Shown one piece after another: positions 34,577 to 44,456 of a stretch of 64,000 bases of DNA. Origin of the DNA: Heliocybe sulcata (lineage: Eukaryota; Basidiomycota; Agaricomycetes; Gloeophyllales; Gloeophyllaceae); the NCBI GenBank assembly GCA_004369045.1, contig ML213503.1:1955121-2019120 (forward strand), read 5' to 3'. The notes beneath the pieces are model-generated. The model searched no databases. It was not told the DNA's origin and saw only the letters and a program-made list of their open reading frames with translations. The position numbers were made by a program, and so were the translations under genes. Every line of letters starts with the position of its first letter. Within the stretch, counting starts at the first letter, position 1.

Positions 34577-36074
34577 ATGAGCAGAGCAGTCCCCATCCCC
34601 GGAAGCTACCTTCAGACCAGTCCTGTCAGAGGTCAACTAGAGCCTCATGAGACCGCGACGAGGTCTGGATGGCGCTACCTCCAGTGCACAGATACCCCGA
34701 ATGAATTGAAGGTGAGGTGTGCATGGCTTAGATCTGTGGCCGCTATTCATCTTGACATGTATCTAGGTCCTCCTTCCTCCTAGAACAGCCCTGCTCTATG
34801 CAAATCTTATCAGGAGAGAAGAAACAGAACTCGCCAAGGGCAAGACCGCAAACTGGGAGCTCATCATGCGGATGCGCCATCTCAAAGACCGCATGATCCG
34901 AAAATGCATGAGACTCGCCCGCGTCGCGCCCCCGAAGCAGTCCGTCACATTCAAGACGCTGCACGCGCCACCCGATTTCCGCCTCAAAGAGCTAGAGAAA
35001 TGGTTCAGGGAGGAAGGGATCCCAGTAGACAATGATGCCCTACCCGTGCGTCCTTCTTCGAACGTGCAGACACGACCTAAACCGCCGTCTTGCGAATGCG
35101 ACATGTGTCGTGAACGTCGCGCTGCTCAGGGTCAGAGCCGTCCTACGTCCCAAGTCTCTGCGCCGAGATCTGCGTCAAGATCGCAACGGTCCTCTGTGCG
35201 CTACTCTGCCCGGATGCCTACGCCGCGTCCACTGTCCACGGCTCTGAGTTATGTTGATGAACCCGGCCCTCCTCCACCACAGGAGTACGACTATGCGGAG
35301 CACGAACGCTCCCCTACCCCAGTGCCACCTCCTCCCCCAGAAAAAATCGAAGTGCGTCTCCATGCACAAAGCTCTCAACTCGGGTCTCCCTAACGACTTT
35401 ACCTATCTTCAGATGCCCGTCCCCGAGACGATTCAGATGCCTCTCCCTGAGATCCCCAATCCTCACGGAGAACCCATTCCGGTGGACATCGCCGCGCCTG
35501 TTATGGATCCTCTAGACCGTCCTGCTATTCCTCGGCGCAGAAGCAGCCTGAAAGGCGCGAATGGTGGTCTCAACAGATTCAGCACTGGCAGCGTCAAGAG
35601 CGTTGCATGGGCGATGGACCGGGACTGGCTCGAACGAGTCGCCAAGTATGAGGACACCATAGCGAATTTGGAAGGAACAGGTGAGCTGCCTGGATCCCTG
35701 TTTCCGAAGTATATATTGATTGACTCGGCTGCGAACCAGGAAACGAAGTGGAGGAGATAAAGGCCTCCTATGAAGTCCAAATCAGCGAAATCAGGACCAT
35801 GCGCCAACATATCTCGGGCGACTTGGGTAGATTGCAGCGTGAAATGGAACGACTGCGCTTGAGAGAAGACCTGATGCGTGATTTGGAAGAGCGCATCCGC
35901 AATAATCATGAGATCTTGCAAGAGAAACAAACACAGTATCAGCAGAATGGTAAGTGAACGTCCTAGACTCTCCTTGTGAGAGATGATGTCTGACGTTCTT
36001 TGATAGTAAATGCCATGATAGAGGAATCCAAGCGAGTGGTGGAGCTCTGCGCTCAAAAGCGGACTCAGGTGTAG
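34577..36074 (+). CDS. Uncharacterised coiled-coil protein with a Pro-rich middle
   Basis: Not recognised as a known family. It starts MSRAVPIPGSYLQTSPVRGQ. The N-terminal region (about residues 45-120) is helical and basic (RHLKDRMIRKCMRLARVAPP, FRLKELEKWFREEGIPVDND). A CECDMCRERR cluster with two close Cys follows, then a Ser/Arg/Pro-rich disordered middle with PPPPPPEK. The C-terminal quarter is a clear coiled coil (IKASYEVQISEIRTMRQHIS, RLQREMERLRLREDLMRDLE, ERIRNNHEILQEKQTQYQQN) and ends VVELCAQKRTQV. Five exons or so, total about 400 residues. No signal peptide or membrane helix. The features suggest a cytoplasmic or nuclear scaffold. Confidence 0.78.
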
Positions 36075-36428
36075 ACTGGTACTGACATGCTTATTTATGG
36101 CTGACGGCGGCTTGCTCGCTTTATTTTGCATGAAACATGTTATCATGTGGCGTATGAATATAATGTTGCGCATGCTAGCGTTGCATTCCAATATTGTTGC
36201 GAATCGGACATCCTTCTGCAGTCACGTTTACGGGAAATGTAGATCAAAGTACTCGCCGTCTAGCTACGGTCGGGTATCCCCCTACAAGTGTAGGATCTCT
36301 CGTGAAACGCACAGAGTATGGTTAATCATGGTGCCAGGCGTTCATTATATGGTAGGGGTATAATACAAACGAGGGTATAGAGATCTTCCTCTAGTACAAG
36401 CTTACGCAGTCACTCCCATCCTCTCTCT
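36075..36428. other. Convergent 3' gap
   Basis: Between the 3' ends of the coiled-coil gene and the repeat protein gene. AT-rich compared with flanking coding DNA. No gene seen. Confidence 0.45.
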
Positions 36429-37852
36429 TCACAAAGCGCCGCCGAGTGCCTGGAGACATATATTCGTCAGACTATGCCATAGTTATCTCGTATGCATTAC
36501 TCACTGATCCAGCAACACCCTCAACGGAGTTGACCACGCCGCTGACTACTGAGACGACGGGGGCGGCAACACCCTCAGCGGTGTTCACAACACCTCCAAG
36601 CACACCAGAGATGGGGTCCGTCGCAGATGCGGTGGCATTGTCCTCGCGAGCCTGGATACCAGTCGCGCCCTCGACGGTGTTAGCAACTGGAGCGACGGCA
36701 CCCTCGACTGTCGAGACAACGGGAGCAGCAGCGCTCTCAACTGTCGAGACAACGGGAGCAGCAGCGCCCTCAACTGTCGAGACGACGGGAGCAGCAACAC
36801 CCTCAACTGTGCTGACGACACCGTTGACGACGTTGGATACGGGAGCAAGAGGGCTGTCATCCCGGGCACGGAGACCAGTCACTCCGTCGACCGTGGATGC
36901 AACGCCATTGACGACATCGTTGGCAGCAGAGACAACCGGGCTGGTGACCTGTCCGACGGTGTCAACGAGGCCAGACACCAGACCCTCGTCCCTCTTAAGA
37001 CCGGTCACACCATCGACGGTAGAAGCGGCACCCTCGACAACGCTGCCTACGGTGGACAGCACGGGGTTGGCGACTTGGTCAACAGTGCCGACGAGGCCAG
37101 ACACCAGACCCTCATCCCTCTTCAGACCAGTCACTCCGTCGACCGTGGATGCAACGCCATTGACGACATCGTTGGCAGCAGAGACGACCGGGCTGGTGAC
37201 CTGTCCGACGGTATCAACGAGCCCAGAGACCAGACCCTCGTCTCGCTTGAGACCGGTCAGACCATCGACGGTAGAAGCGGCTCCGTCGACGACGTTGCTC
37301 GCGGTGGACACGACAGGGTTGACAACCTGTCCGACAGTGTCAACGACTCCGGACACAAGCCCACCGTCGCGAGCACGGAGACCGGTGACGCCATCAACGG
37401 TCGATGCAACGCCGTCAACTACACTGTTTGCAGCACCAAGGACCGGGTTCGCGACCTGGTCGACGGTGTCAACTAAACCGGACACCAGACCACCATCGCG
37501 GCGGCGAAGGCCTGTCACCCCATCGACAGTGGATGCAGCACCATTCACGACACCCCCTACAGTGGACAGAACTGGGTTGGCGACCTGGTCGACGGTGTCG
37601 ACGAGGCCTGAGACGAGACCTCCGTCGCGAGCCTCCTGTAAAGCGGCGGTCAGACTGATGACGTGAGTGTACGCGAAAGCTTTGGCATACCTTGGATGCC
37701 ATGTTGCGGGCGACAAGACCCTGTATAAGTACGCCATGAATATCACCGGATGCATGACAGAGATGAAGTCATACCAAAGGCTGGATAGGCACGGCACTGG
37801 CGCAGATGGCCATAGCAGCGGCGACGAAGGCGGGGGTAATGGTGAACAACAT
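36429..37852 (-). CDS. Secreted repeat protein with kexin-type processing sites
   Basis: No known enzyme family. Exon 1 (37852-37775) encodes a signal peptide, MLFTITPAFVAAAMAICASA, likely cut before VP. After a 139-base intron the protein starts EARDGG and carries six tandem repeats of 42-43 residues, each running RD(G/E)GLVSGLVDTV...VDGVTGL. Units 4 and 6 are identical through GVTGL. Four of six junctions after units 1-6 end in a dibasic pair (LRR or LKR before RD/DE), and two read RAR. A seventh, Val/Ala-rich part has shorter APVVSTVEG repeats. A gtgagt donor near the end and an AG acceptor give a final ALGGAL; without that splice it would end in NAYEITMA. The design resembles fungal kexin-processed peptide precursors such as Ustilago Rep1; this is inference. 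Confidence 0.8.
36865..37629 (-). repeat. Six tandem 126-129-bp coding repeats
   Basis: Six in-frame units (43, 43, 42, 42, 42, 43 codons) form 765 bases of the secreted repeat protein. All share the GLVSG, V(N/S)PV and STVDG(V/L)TGL positions. The fourth and sixth units encode the same sequence through GVTGL and are almost identical in DNA, which suggests recent exchange between units. Such arrays often differ in unit number between strains. Confidence 0.92.
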
Positions 37853-38350
37853 GGTGGTATGTAAGGAGTGCAGAGACAAAGAATGGAGGGTTGGCGATAC
37901 AGAGGTTAGGACTCGATACCAGACCGATGACAGGGGATTCGGAAGGAATTTGTTGGGTCTGCAGCATAGAGCTGTCTTGTCTTTATACCCTGCTGAAACC
38001 GCGCTGGATTCCTGACTCCCTCGCAACCTACGCTCTCGCCTGACATAAGGTTGCTGGAACAGCTCCATGGTAAAGCTGATACACTGTGGTGCACATTTAA
38101 GCGTGTCTTAACGACGAAGCTCAAGCGTTGGAGTCTCTTGACAAACCGCATAGGATGAACTTAGAAACATACCATATATGGTAATCCCGCCGAGCTTCTT
38201 GCCATTAAAGCGCCCGCTATGCTTCCGCCGAGTGTGACCCGAGATTGAAACGCGTTCCCGAGCGGAGTAATTGCACAGGCGGCCTCCTTCCAAATATTGC
38301 GTATGTTCAACGCTCGGGATATCCTGGATATTAATTGTGGATATCCACCG

Positions 38351-38419
38351 CAGTCGAGGGTAGCAATCACTGGTAGCTCAGCTTCCTGTAGCTGGGACCA
38401 AGGAGCTAATGCGCTACTG
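38351..38419 (+). repeat. Dispersed direct repeat, copy 1
   Basis: Starts CAGTCGAGGGTAGCAATCAC and ends AATGCGCTACTG. It matches the segment at 39747-39813 at most positions, in the same orientation, about 1.4 kb away. Confidence 0.75.
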
Positions 38420-39746
38420 GATGACTTCCCGCAACGGCTTTTCCTTAGATTCCGCTCTGTAAACGGTTGTGAGGTTGTATTTCAAATGTTTTACAGTTCC
38501 AAAATACAGATATCTGTAAACCGTAAACCAATAAGCTGGAAAAACATTCGTAAATCGACCATAGCGCACATAGGTATCAGTCAGCAGCTCCTGCTCCTAC
38601 AACTTGTGATGATCAGAGGAGCTGGAGCTTCTTGCAGCCTTGGCTTCCTTGCTTCATCGGTAGATGAGGCCCGACGTCTCGTTGACATCTCTGCGGGCCT
38701 CAAGTCCTTCCCAATTTGCGATACAAGTCACCGTGGCAGCGCGTATACGCCAGCTTCATTACGACTATGGGTTCAACGTCGAGACTTCCACATGCTGCTC
38801 GTACTGGGGCTTGAAATGGAGTAGGGAGGCTGGTCGATTGAGCGTAGGGACGTTTCTTGCAGCCAGCAGGACTGTATGAAGATGTCGTCTCAGAAGCACT
38901 TGAGTGTTGTTCCGGGACGCATCCAGATTTATGTTGCTGAGAAGCCAAGAGTGAATTCAGGGACCATGGACTAGGTAGTGAAGAGACGGTGTCGGAGGGA
39001 AAGAGTATGAATCTGGGCTATCTCAAGGCGAAGAGGAGGTGCCGCAGTCTCGAGGAATGACGTGTGACACATGGTGGAAGTTTGACATTATTGAACGGTC
39101 ATAAGGAATGTAGTTCAGTCTCGCATGAGCGCTGTCCTCATTGCATTAATGCTTCTTGCCACAGCCCTTGGGGACGTAGAAAGGCTTGGAGACAGGACCG
39201 GGCTCAGATGGTGAATCGAGAGAAGACGCACCAGTTGTTCCCGAAGTTCAAGCCGCCATTGAATGTCCTTCCAAGGAGGAACAGGACTTCCTGAATTTCT
39301 TAGCCATTGCACGCCGGATCCCTGTTAGGTGTCAAATGCGAGAGCGACACCCGTTCACGGAGGTACCTTCTTTTCTTCTTGTTGTAGCGATGCGACTTCC
39401 ATCACGCTCTCCTCTTTCTGTCCGCTCCGTACCTTAGTTGTCGGTGTCGACGGGTGCTTGAATTTCGTCTCTTCTCGTGTAACTCATACCTTTGACGTCT
39501 AGGCCCAGCTGGAGGAATGGATTCGTTGACGGCGTTCGTTTGGTTTCCCCTCTATCAGAGTAGGCCCCATGGCCAGACTTGCCGTGTAGGGCCATCCCAT
39601 TTCTTCTGACCGCCTTGACATCCAGGATCCAAACAACAGACGCTATCAGCTGAGCTGCCGGATAGGCGCATACTTCGCAGAATAGCATCTCGTTTCACTT
39701 GCAAAATAACCGTGTGCTAGATTCCTCTCCTTCACGATGACTTGTA

Positions 39747-39813
39747 CAGTCGAGGGTAGCATTCACTGTTAGCTCAGCATCTTGTAGCTAGGATGAAAGA
39801 GAATGCGCTACTG
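39747..39813 (+). repeat. Dispersed direct repeat, copy 2
   Basis: Starts CAGTCGAGGGTAGCATTCAC and ends AATGCGCTACTG. It ends 16 bases beyond the stop codon of the CorA-like gene, so it lies in that gene's 3' UTR. Confidence 0.75.
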
Positions 39814-39829
39814 ACGTGATTCTGAATCA

Positions 39830-42440
39830 TCACGTATCTGCCCTCCTCTGCAACACGACGCGCCATTTCCGCTTCGCCCGCATCCACCAGAGCCTGAGGA
39901 CATAGACAAACAAGCATAGGACGATCACCATTGTAACGATGATAGCATAGAACCAATTGTAAGGATATGAAGGATAGTGGCCATTGGTAGGAATCGTGAC
40001 ATTCGTCGAAAAAAGTCCTAGAAAAACCACTAGCAGGTCAGCAAAGAAGGCATGGAGAATGGCGCTTCAGAAACAGTACCAATTGGGACCTGGCAGCATA
40101 GTACTGCATTACTGACGATAGAGAGAATCATGATTGCCTTGTCGATTCCTTGCTTACTTGTCGATACGGAGAGCCGAAGTTGCGATAAATACGTCTGATG
40201 AAGTTGCACCAATATTCGTTCATAATGCACCAGCGAATTCTGCAGAGTCAGGATATGATCTGGAGGACAGTAACTAAGAATACGAAATAATTCGGTAAGT
40301 GATGACCTGCGACGCACCTTGCACATCGCCCATATACATAGCCACCTCTATCTCGTCCCCAGCACCCGTCACCTTGGGGAGCGCGCCTTCCGTCAGCAGA
40401 CGCTTCCTGATTTGCGCCACAACCTCGTGCTTCGTGGTCAGTAACCGGGTGGAAGTCGTGAAGAGCCTTCGCGCTTTCATAATGCGACGCAGAGTCATCG
40501 CAGCAGATGATACGGCCGTCCGGCTCTCCGAAGTAGAAGCGATTGTGGCTTTAGGTAAGATCTTCGACCGCAAGACCCTTCTCAACCGCCGGATCATCAA
40601 GGGTATCGTAGGTGTCGGGAGGGTAAACTGGGTTCGAGTAGACGTCGCGTAGACTGGTCTTTTCTCATCCACCTGCGCTGTCGCTTCCAATGCTTTCAGA
40701 GTCTTTTCAGACCCGTCCTGCGACCCTTCGGTTTCCGTGGCAACTACCTCTGGAATGGGATTTGCGGTCACCGCTTGGTGTCTGCCAGAAAAGATTACAT
40801 CCTCGATCGACTCAATCTCTTTCTCTAGCCCCTCTTGGAAAGGGAAGAACGCGTCAACAATGGAGTCTAGAATACCGTGGGCAATCCAGTCTACACCATG
40901 GTCAGGCCGGGAGCAACGAAGACTGAGAAAGTAGTAGATACCTGAGGACGCATTAGAGATATTATTATCTTCGTCCAGCGCAAGCAACTTGTTCCTAACA
41001 CGATCTGTATGTTCTGAGACAATATTTCAGGATATGTAAGCAAATCATGCTATGGATCAGGCTATGGATCAATTACCTGATATATCCGAGAAATGAAACT
41101 GGATTACCTATCAGTGCAAGCCTTCTAAAAGAAATGAAGTTTGCCACTCACAGACACAACGCCTTCACGGAAGACGACTAAATACACCATCACTTCTCCG
41201 ACATAGTCTTCAACTTGATGTATATGGGTATCACCAGCAGCCATAGCCTGGGGGTGCAGGAAAGGCCCCCGCACTTTCTTGCTCTCTAGTGCCTTAAATA
41301 CGATAAAATAGTATCCGAGCTTCGGAAACAGCTCAAGTTTCTCCCGCGGATCCTGCTGCAGTATGTCCTCCAGTGTCAGAGGATGTATGTGCAAGAGCTA
41401 GAAGCAGAAATAGATATCAATATATATGCGGAGCGTCCGTTGGTACGTACCTTCCCAAACGCTTTCATATCCTCCCACGTCGGGCTGGCCACGTCTATCC
41501 ACCATGCCCTCTGAGGAATAGATGATCGAGGTCTGCTGTCGACTGATGTCCCGGAAGAAGGGCTGGCAACAGGTTGCTTGAGCCTGTTCTCCTCCCTCCG
41601 CTTACCCTTCTTAGCGGAACTGGGGGCACTCGCATCGGGAAAGGAAGTCGGTCGCAGGGTCGGACCCAGACTATTAGGCACCATGTAGTCATGGTGAAGG
41701 TTGAAGTATCCAATATCCTTGGGGTGGTCCGGTCGCGGCTGCGTCTGTCCAGAGCGGTCACGATTTCGATGGGTCTTCGTTGACTTCTTCAACGCAGCAT
41801 CGACATAGTGGAGGGCGAAAGGTAGGGAAGTGGTCGTAGTAACTCTCTCGGGATGCTGACGTCGGGCGCCTTTCTCCTTAACCCCGAAAGCATCCAGACT
41901 CTGGCATAACGATTTGGGAAGGTAGAGCGTGAACTCCCGGGATATATGGCGGTACTCCTCGCGAGCCTTCAGACGCGCAGCAATCTCCCTCTCCGACTGC
42001 ACGTTCTCATGGATGGACGCGAGGCTCGGTCGCCGTCTACGCCGCCGAGAAACAGACTTTGCGAGGGTGCGTACGGATGACGCAGAGGAGATGGTGGACG
42101 CGGCGGACGAGATGGAAGCATTCCCTCGGGCCCATCTCGCAATCGCATGCTCTACAACAGCAGCTATAGCTCCCAACCGCCGCCCGATCACAGAATTCTC
42201 GGAGGAACTGCTTGACGTGGACGATCGCGACGAGATCACCGAGTGGGTGTCAGGGGAGGAAGGTCTCCCGGGCGGGTCGCCTCTGTATATATCTCCGTCC
42301 TCTTCTTCTTCCACTGGGGAGTTCAAGGTAACAGCAAAGTCCTTTCCAGACACGGGAGGCAGCGCAGCAGAGACAGTCAAGTGCTCTCTAGAATGGATAG
42401 CCGAGCTGGGGGAAGAGAGGTCGCCGAGCTCGACGGACAT
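39830..42440 (-). CDS. CorA-like divalent cation transporter without a canonical GMN motif
   Basis: A CorA/Alr/Mnr2-type membrane protein for Mg2+ or related ions. The start MSVELGDLSSPSSAIHSREH leads a Ser/Arg-rich cytosolic N-terminus of about 330 residues. The conserved funnel domain begins WWIDVASPTWEDMKAFGKV, then IHPLTLEDILQQDPREKLEL, FPKLGYYFIVFKAL, GVDWIAHGILDSIVDAFFPF and EKEIESIEDVIF, with a long linker and a stalk helix LRLSVSTSKQGIDKAIMILS. TM1 ends in LGLFSTNVTIP (GLFSTN at 40018-40001), where CorA proteins usually have GMN. TM2 is WFYAIIVTMVIVLCLFVYVL. The end LQRRADT lies 16 bases from a dispersed repeat. Introns near 40030-40080, 40270-40310, 40940, 41030-41150 and 41390-41450. 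About 770 residues. Confidence 0.88.
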
Positions 42441-42793
42441 GGCGGGGAGGTTACTGGCAGCGAGTGCGGGTTACAACAGTATTGCCCCGGCGCAGGCAAT
42501 ACAGCTTGCCCAACTCACCGTGCCATGAGAATGAAGATCATCGAACGCAAAGCGGGGCTGGTCGGGGTAAGGTATTCGTTACAAACTTTTCCAATTGGAT
42601 CCGTTTCCCACGGTAAGCAGCTCTATTACCCCGGCCCTATCGACTGCACACAAATACTAACGAGGGTGCTGCGAGCTGTCATACAATGCAATGGATACAT
42701 GCACATACAGGTAATTATAAGCACGACCTCAGACAGTAGTGGACACACTGGTCGCTCCAGCCCAATACGTTGTGCGTAGATGAGTTCAGCCTC
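42441..42793. promoter_or_regulatory. Gap between RRP36 3' end and CorA-like 5' end
   Basis: Holds the promoter of the CorA-like gene and the 3' UTR of RRP36, both read leftward. No motif recognised. Confidence 0.4.
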
Positions 42794-44246
42794 TTATACT
42801 CTCTGCCGTTTGGCAGGCCTACCTCCTTGTTGCTCTCTGGAGCCCAGAGCTTGATGGCGCTTGTTACCGGGGTTATCTCCCTCCGCCCGACGAGAAGGAA
42901 AGGGTCGGGACTTTTTCTCTTTCTGGCTAATCTTTCGCTGCTTCTTCTCGATGGCCTTCTTCACAGCGAGGCTTCCTCCCGATGAAGCAAGAGCCTCATA
43001 GCGCGCCTTCATCAACAAGTCCTTCTTGTCGGCTGAGCAAAAAATATTAGCGAATGTACGAGCCTCGAAACCGAGAAAGGACGTACAGGACTTCATGTAC
43101 CAAGCGCGTTTCCCTTGCTTCTGTTTCTCCTTCTCTTCATGCCTTACTCGCTCAAGAGCTGCCTGCTCGACATGTTCTCTCTTGTCTTTGTTGACGGAGC
43201 TCTCTGCTCTCTTTAGCGCTCTCTCGAGTCTGTCCACCTCACGAGCACGCTCAGTCCTGATGTCTCGTGGAGATGAAACAAGCAGTTTCCTCGCGCGTTT
43301 CAGATCAGCGCGCAAAGTCTTGAGCTCGGTCTCATGCATTTCAGACAGGAACCCGTATTGTTGATGGAATCTAAGGGAGTCGAACTCGCCCGCAAGCGGC
43401 AAGAAACGAGGGTCTCTTGCTTCCTGTATGAGTGGATTAGACAAAAGTTGTAACATATTCCAGAAAACGTACCAGTTTCTTGACTTCCACGACAGTCCTC
43501 CTGCGTGTCACAGGTCGCGTAGAGGAGATCTCGGTAGGACTGGATATGGACGTTAATAAAGTGACGGCGATTTCAATGCGCTACATACGCATGCTTGCTC
43601 GAGCGTTTTGGGCGCTCCCTTTTGGTGCTGGCTTGAGGTGCTTGCCGCTCTTCTGTCTCCCTTCGACTGGGGCCTGCAATAGTCTCCGGACCTTCATCGT
43701 CATCAGAATCGGACTCCGTGTCGGAGAGCGCTTGGACTTCAATAAGTTTCTGCTGTGCCTTGCGTAAGGTCCCAAATGGCAAGGAGGACAAATCTAGACA
43801 GTACATCTTAGCATATTTGGTGATAACCTCCTATAACGACCAGCCCGACCGTTCCGAATGGATTTCTGAGAAACGTGTTAGTGGATGAAGAATGATGTAA
43901 GCGCTAACCGCACCATAGTATGCGCGTCCTCTGGTGGCTCTTCCGCGTCCTCTCCCTCTTCCTCTTCGCTCGTGTCCTCTTCAGCCAAATCATCCAGGTC
44001 CTCTTCATCAACCCACTGGGCAACACGAAAAGCATCGCCATCTTCCTGGTCTTGTCGTTCTTCATTGAAAGCATCTGACACATTGCCGGTCTCGTCCTCG
44101 GATTCGCTATTCTCATTTTCAGAGTCTTGCTCATCAGAGTCGGATTCTTCGGGTGAAGCCCTGGAGACATTTGGTCGCTTCGGCTCTGCTCTGCTCACTC
44201 CAGCAGCAGGAGCACGCCGACTGGCAGGTCTTGCTCGACGAGGCAT
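42794..44246 (-). CDS. RRP36: rRNA biogenesis protein RRP36
   Basis: A nucleolar factor needed for early 18S rRNA processing in the 90S pre-ribosome. It starts MPRRARPASRRAPAAGVSRA, then an acidic Glu/Asp/Ser stretch (residues about 40-110). Next comes LPFGTLRKAQQKLIEVQALS and another acidic run. The conserved Rrp36 core follows: EARDPRFLPLAGEFDSLRFH, YGFLSEMHETELKTLRADLK, VDRLERALKRAESSVNKDKR, then a basic tail with DKKDLLMKARYEALASSGGS, AVKKAIEKKQRKISQKEKKS, ending RPAKRQRV. The RDPRF...F...Y.FL.E pattern is the family signature. Introns at about 43870-43910, 43440-43490 and 43030-43085 are inferred. The gene is divergent from the large membrane protein gene (210-base gap). Confidence 0.9.
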
Positions 44247-44456
44247 GATTTCAAAAGTACTAGCGGGGATAGGCAAAGATACTAAGCGCTAAGCAGTCAT
44301 TTGCATTAATGAGGAAATTGGGATACCATCGTAGTAGCGCACGTGCGCTTGAAACTGTGGGAATCAATCCACATTTGGGCACAACAGCCCCTGAGGGAGA
44401 CTTGTGCCTTCACCATCACTGGGGTTCCCCATAATGCCCTTGTGGCCTCTACGCTC

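Larger units (their letters stand above)
37853..39829. other. Two-kilobase gap with a dispersed repeat, no firm gene
   Basis: Between the start of the secreted repeat protein and the 3' end of the CorA-like gene. An open frame of about 170 codons (38303-38824, plus) has no recognisable motif. Two similar segments of about 68 bases lie at 38351 and 39747. The left end is the promoter of the secreted protein. The region may hold remains of an older duplication. Confidence 0.45.

Noticed and set aside
36446-37666. A 406-codon open frame on the plus strand, Thr/Pro/Ser-rich
   Set aside because: It is the antisense shadow of the secreted repeat protein. The minus strand has the signal peptide, splice sites and ordered repeats.
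38303-38824. Open frame of about 170 codons on the plus strand
   Set aside because: No recognisable motif or codon pattern, it spans one copy of a dispersed repeat, and no splicing partners are visible. Not called as a gene.
43885-44292. Ser-rich 135-codon plus-strand frame
   Set aside because: Shadow of the acidic N-terminus of RRP36 (Glu/Asp codons read as Ser on the other strand).
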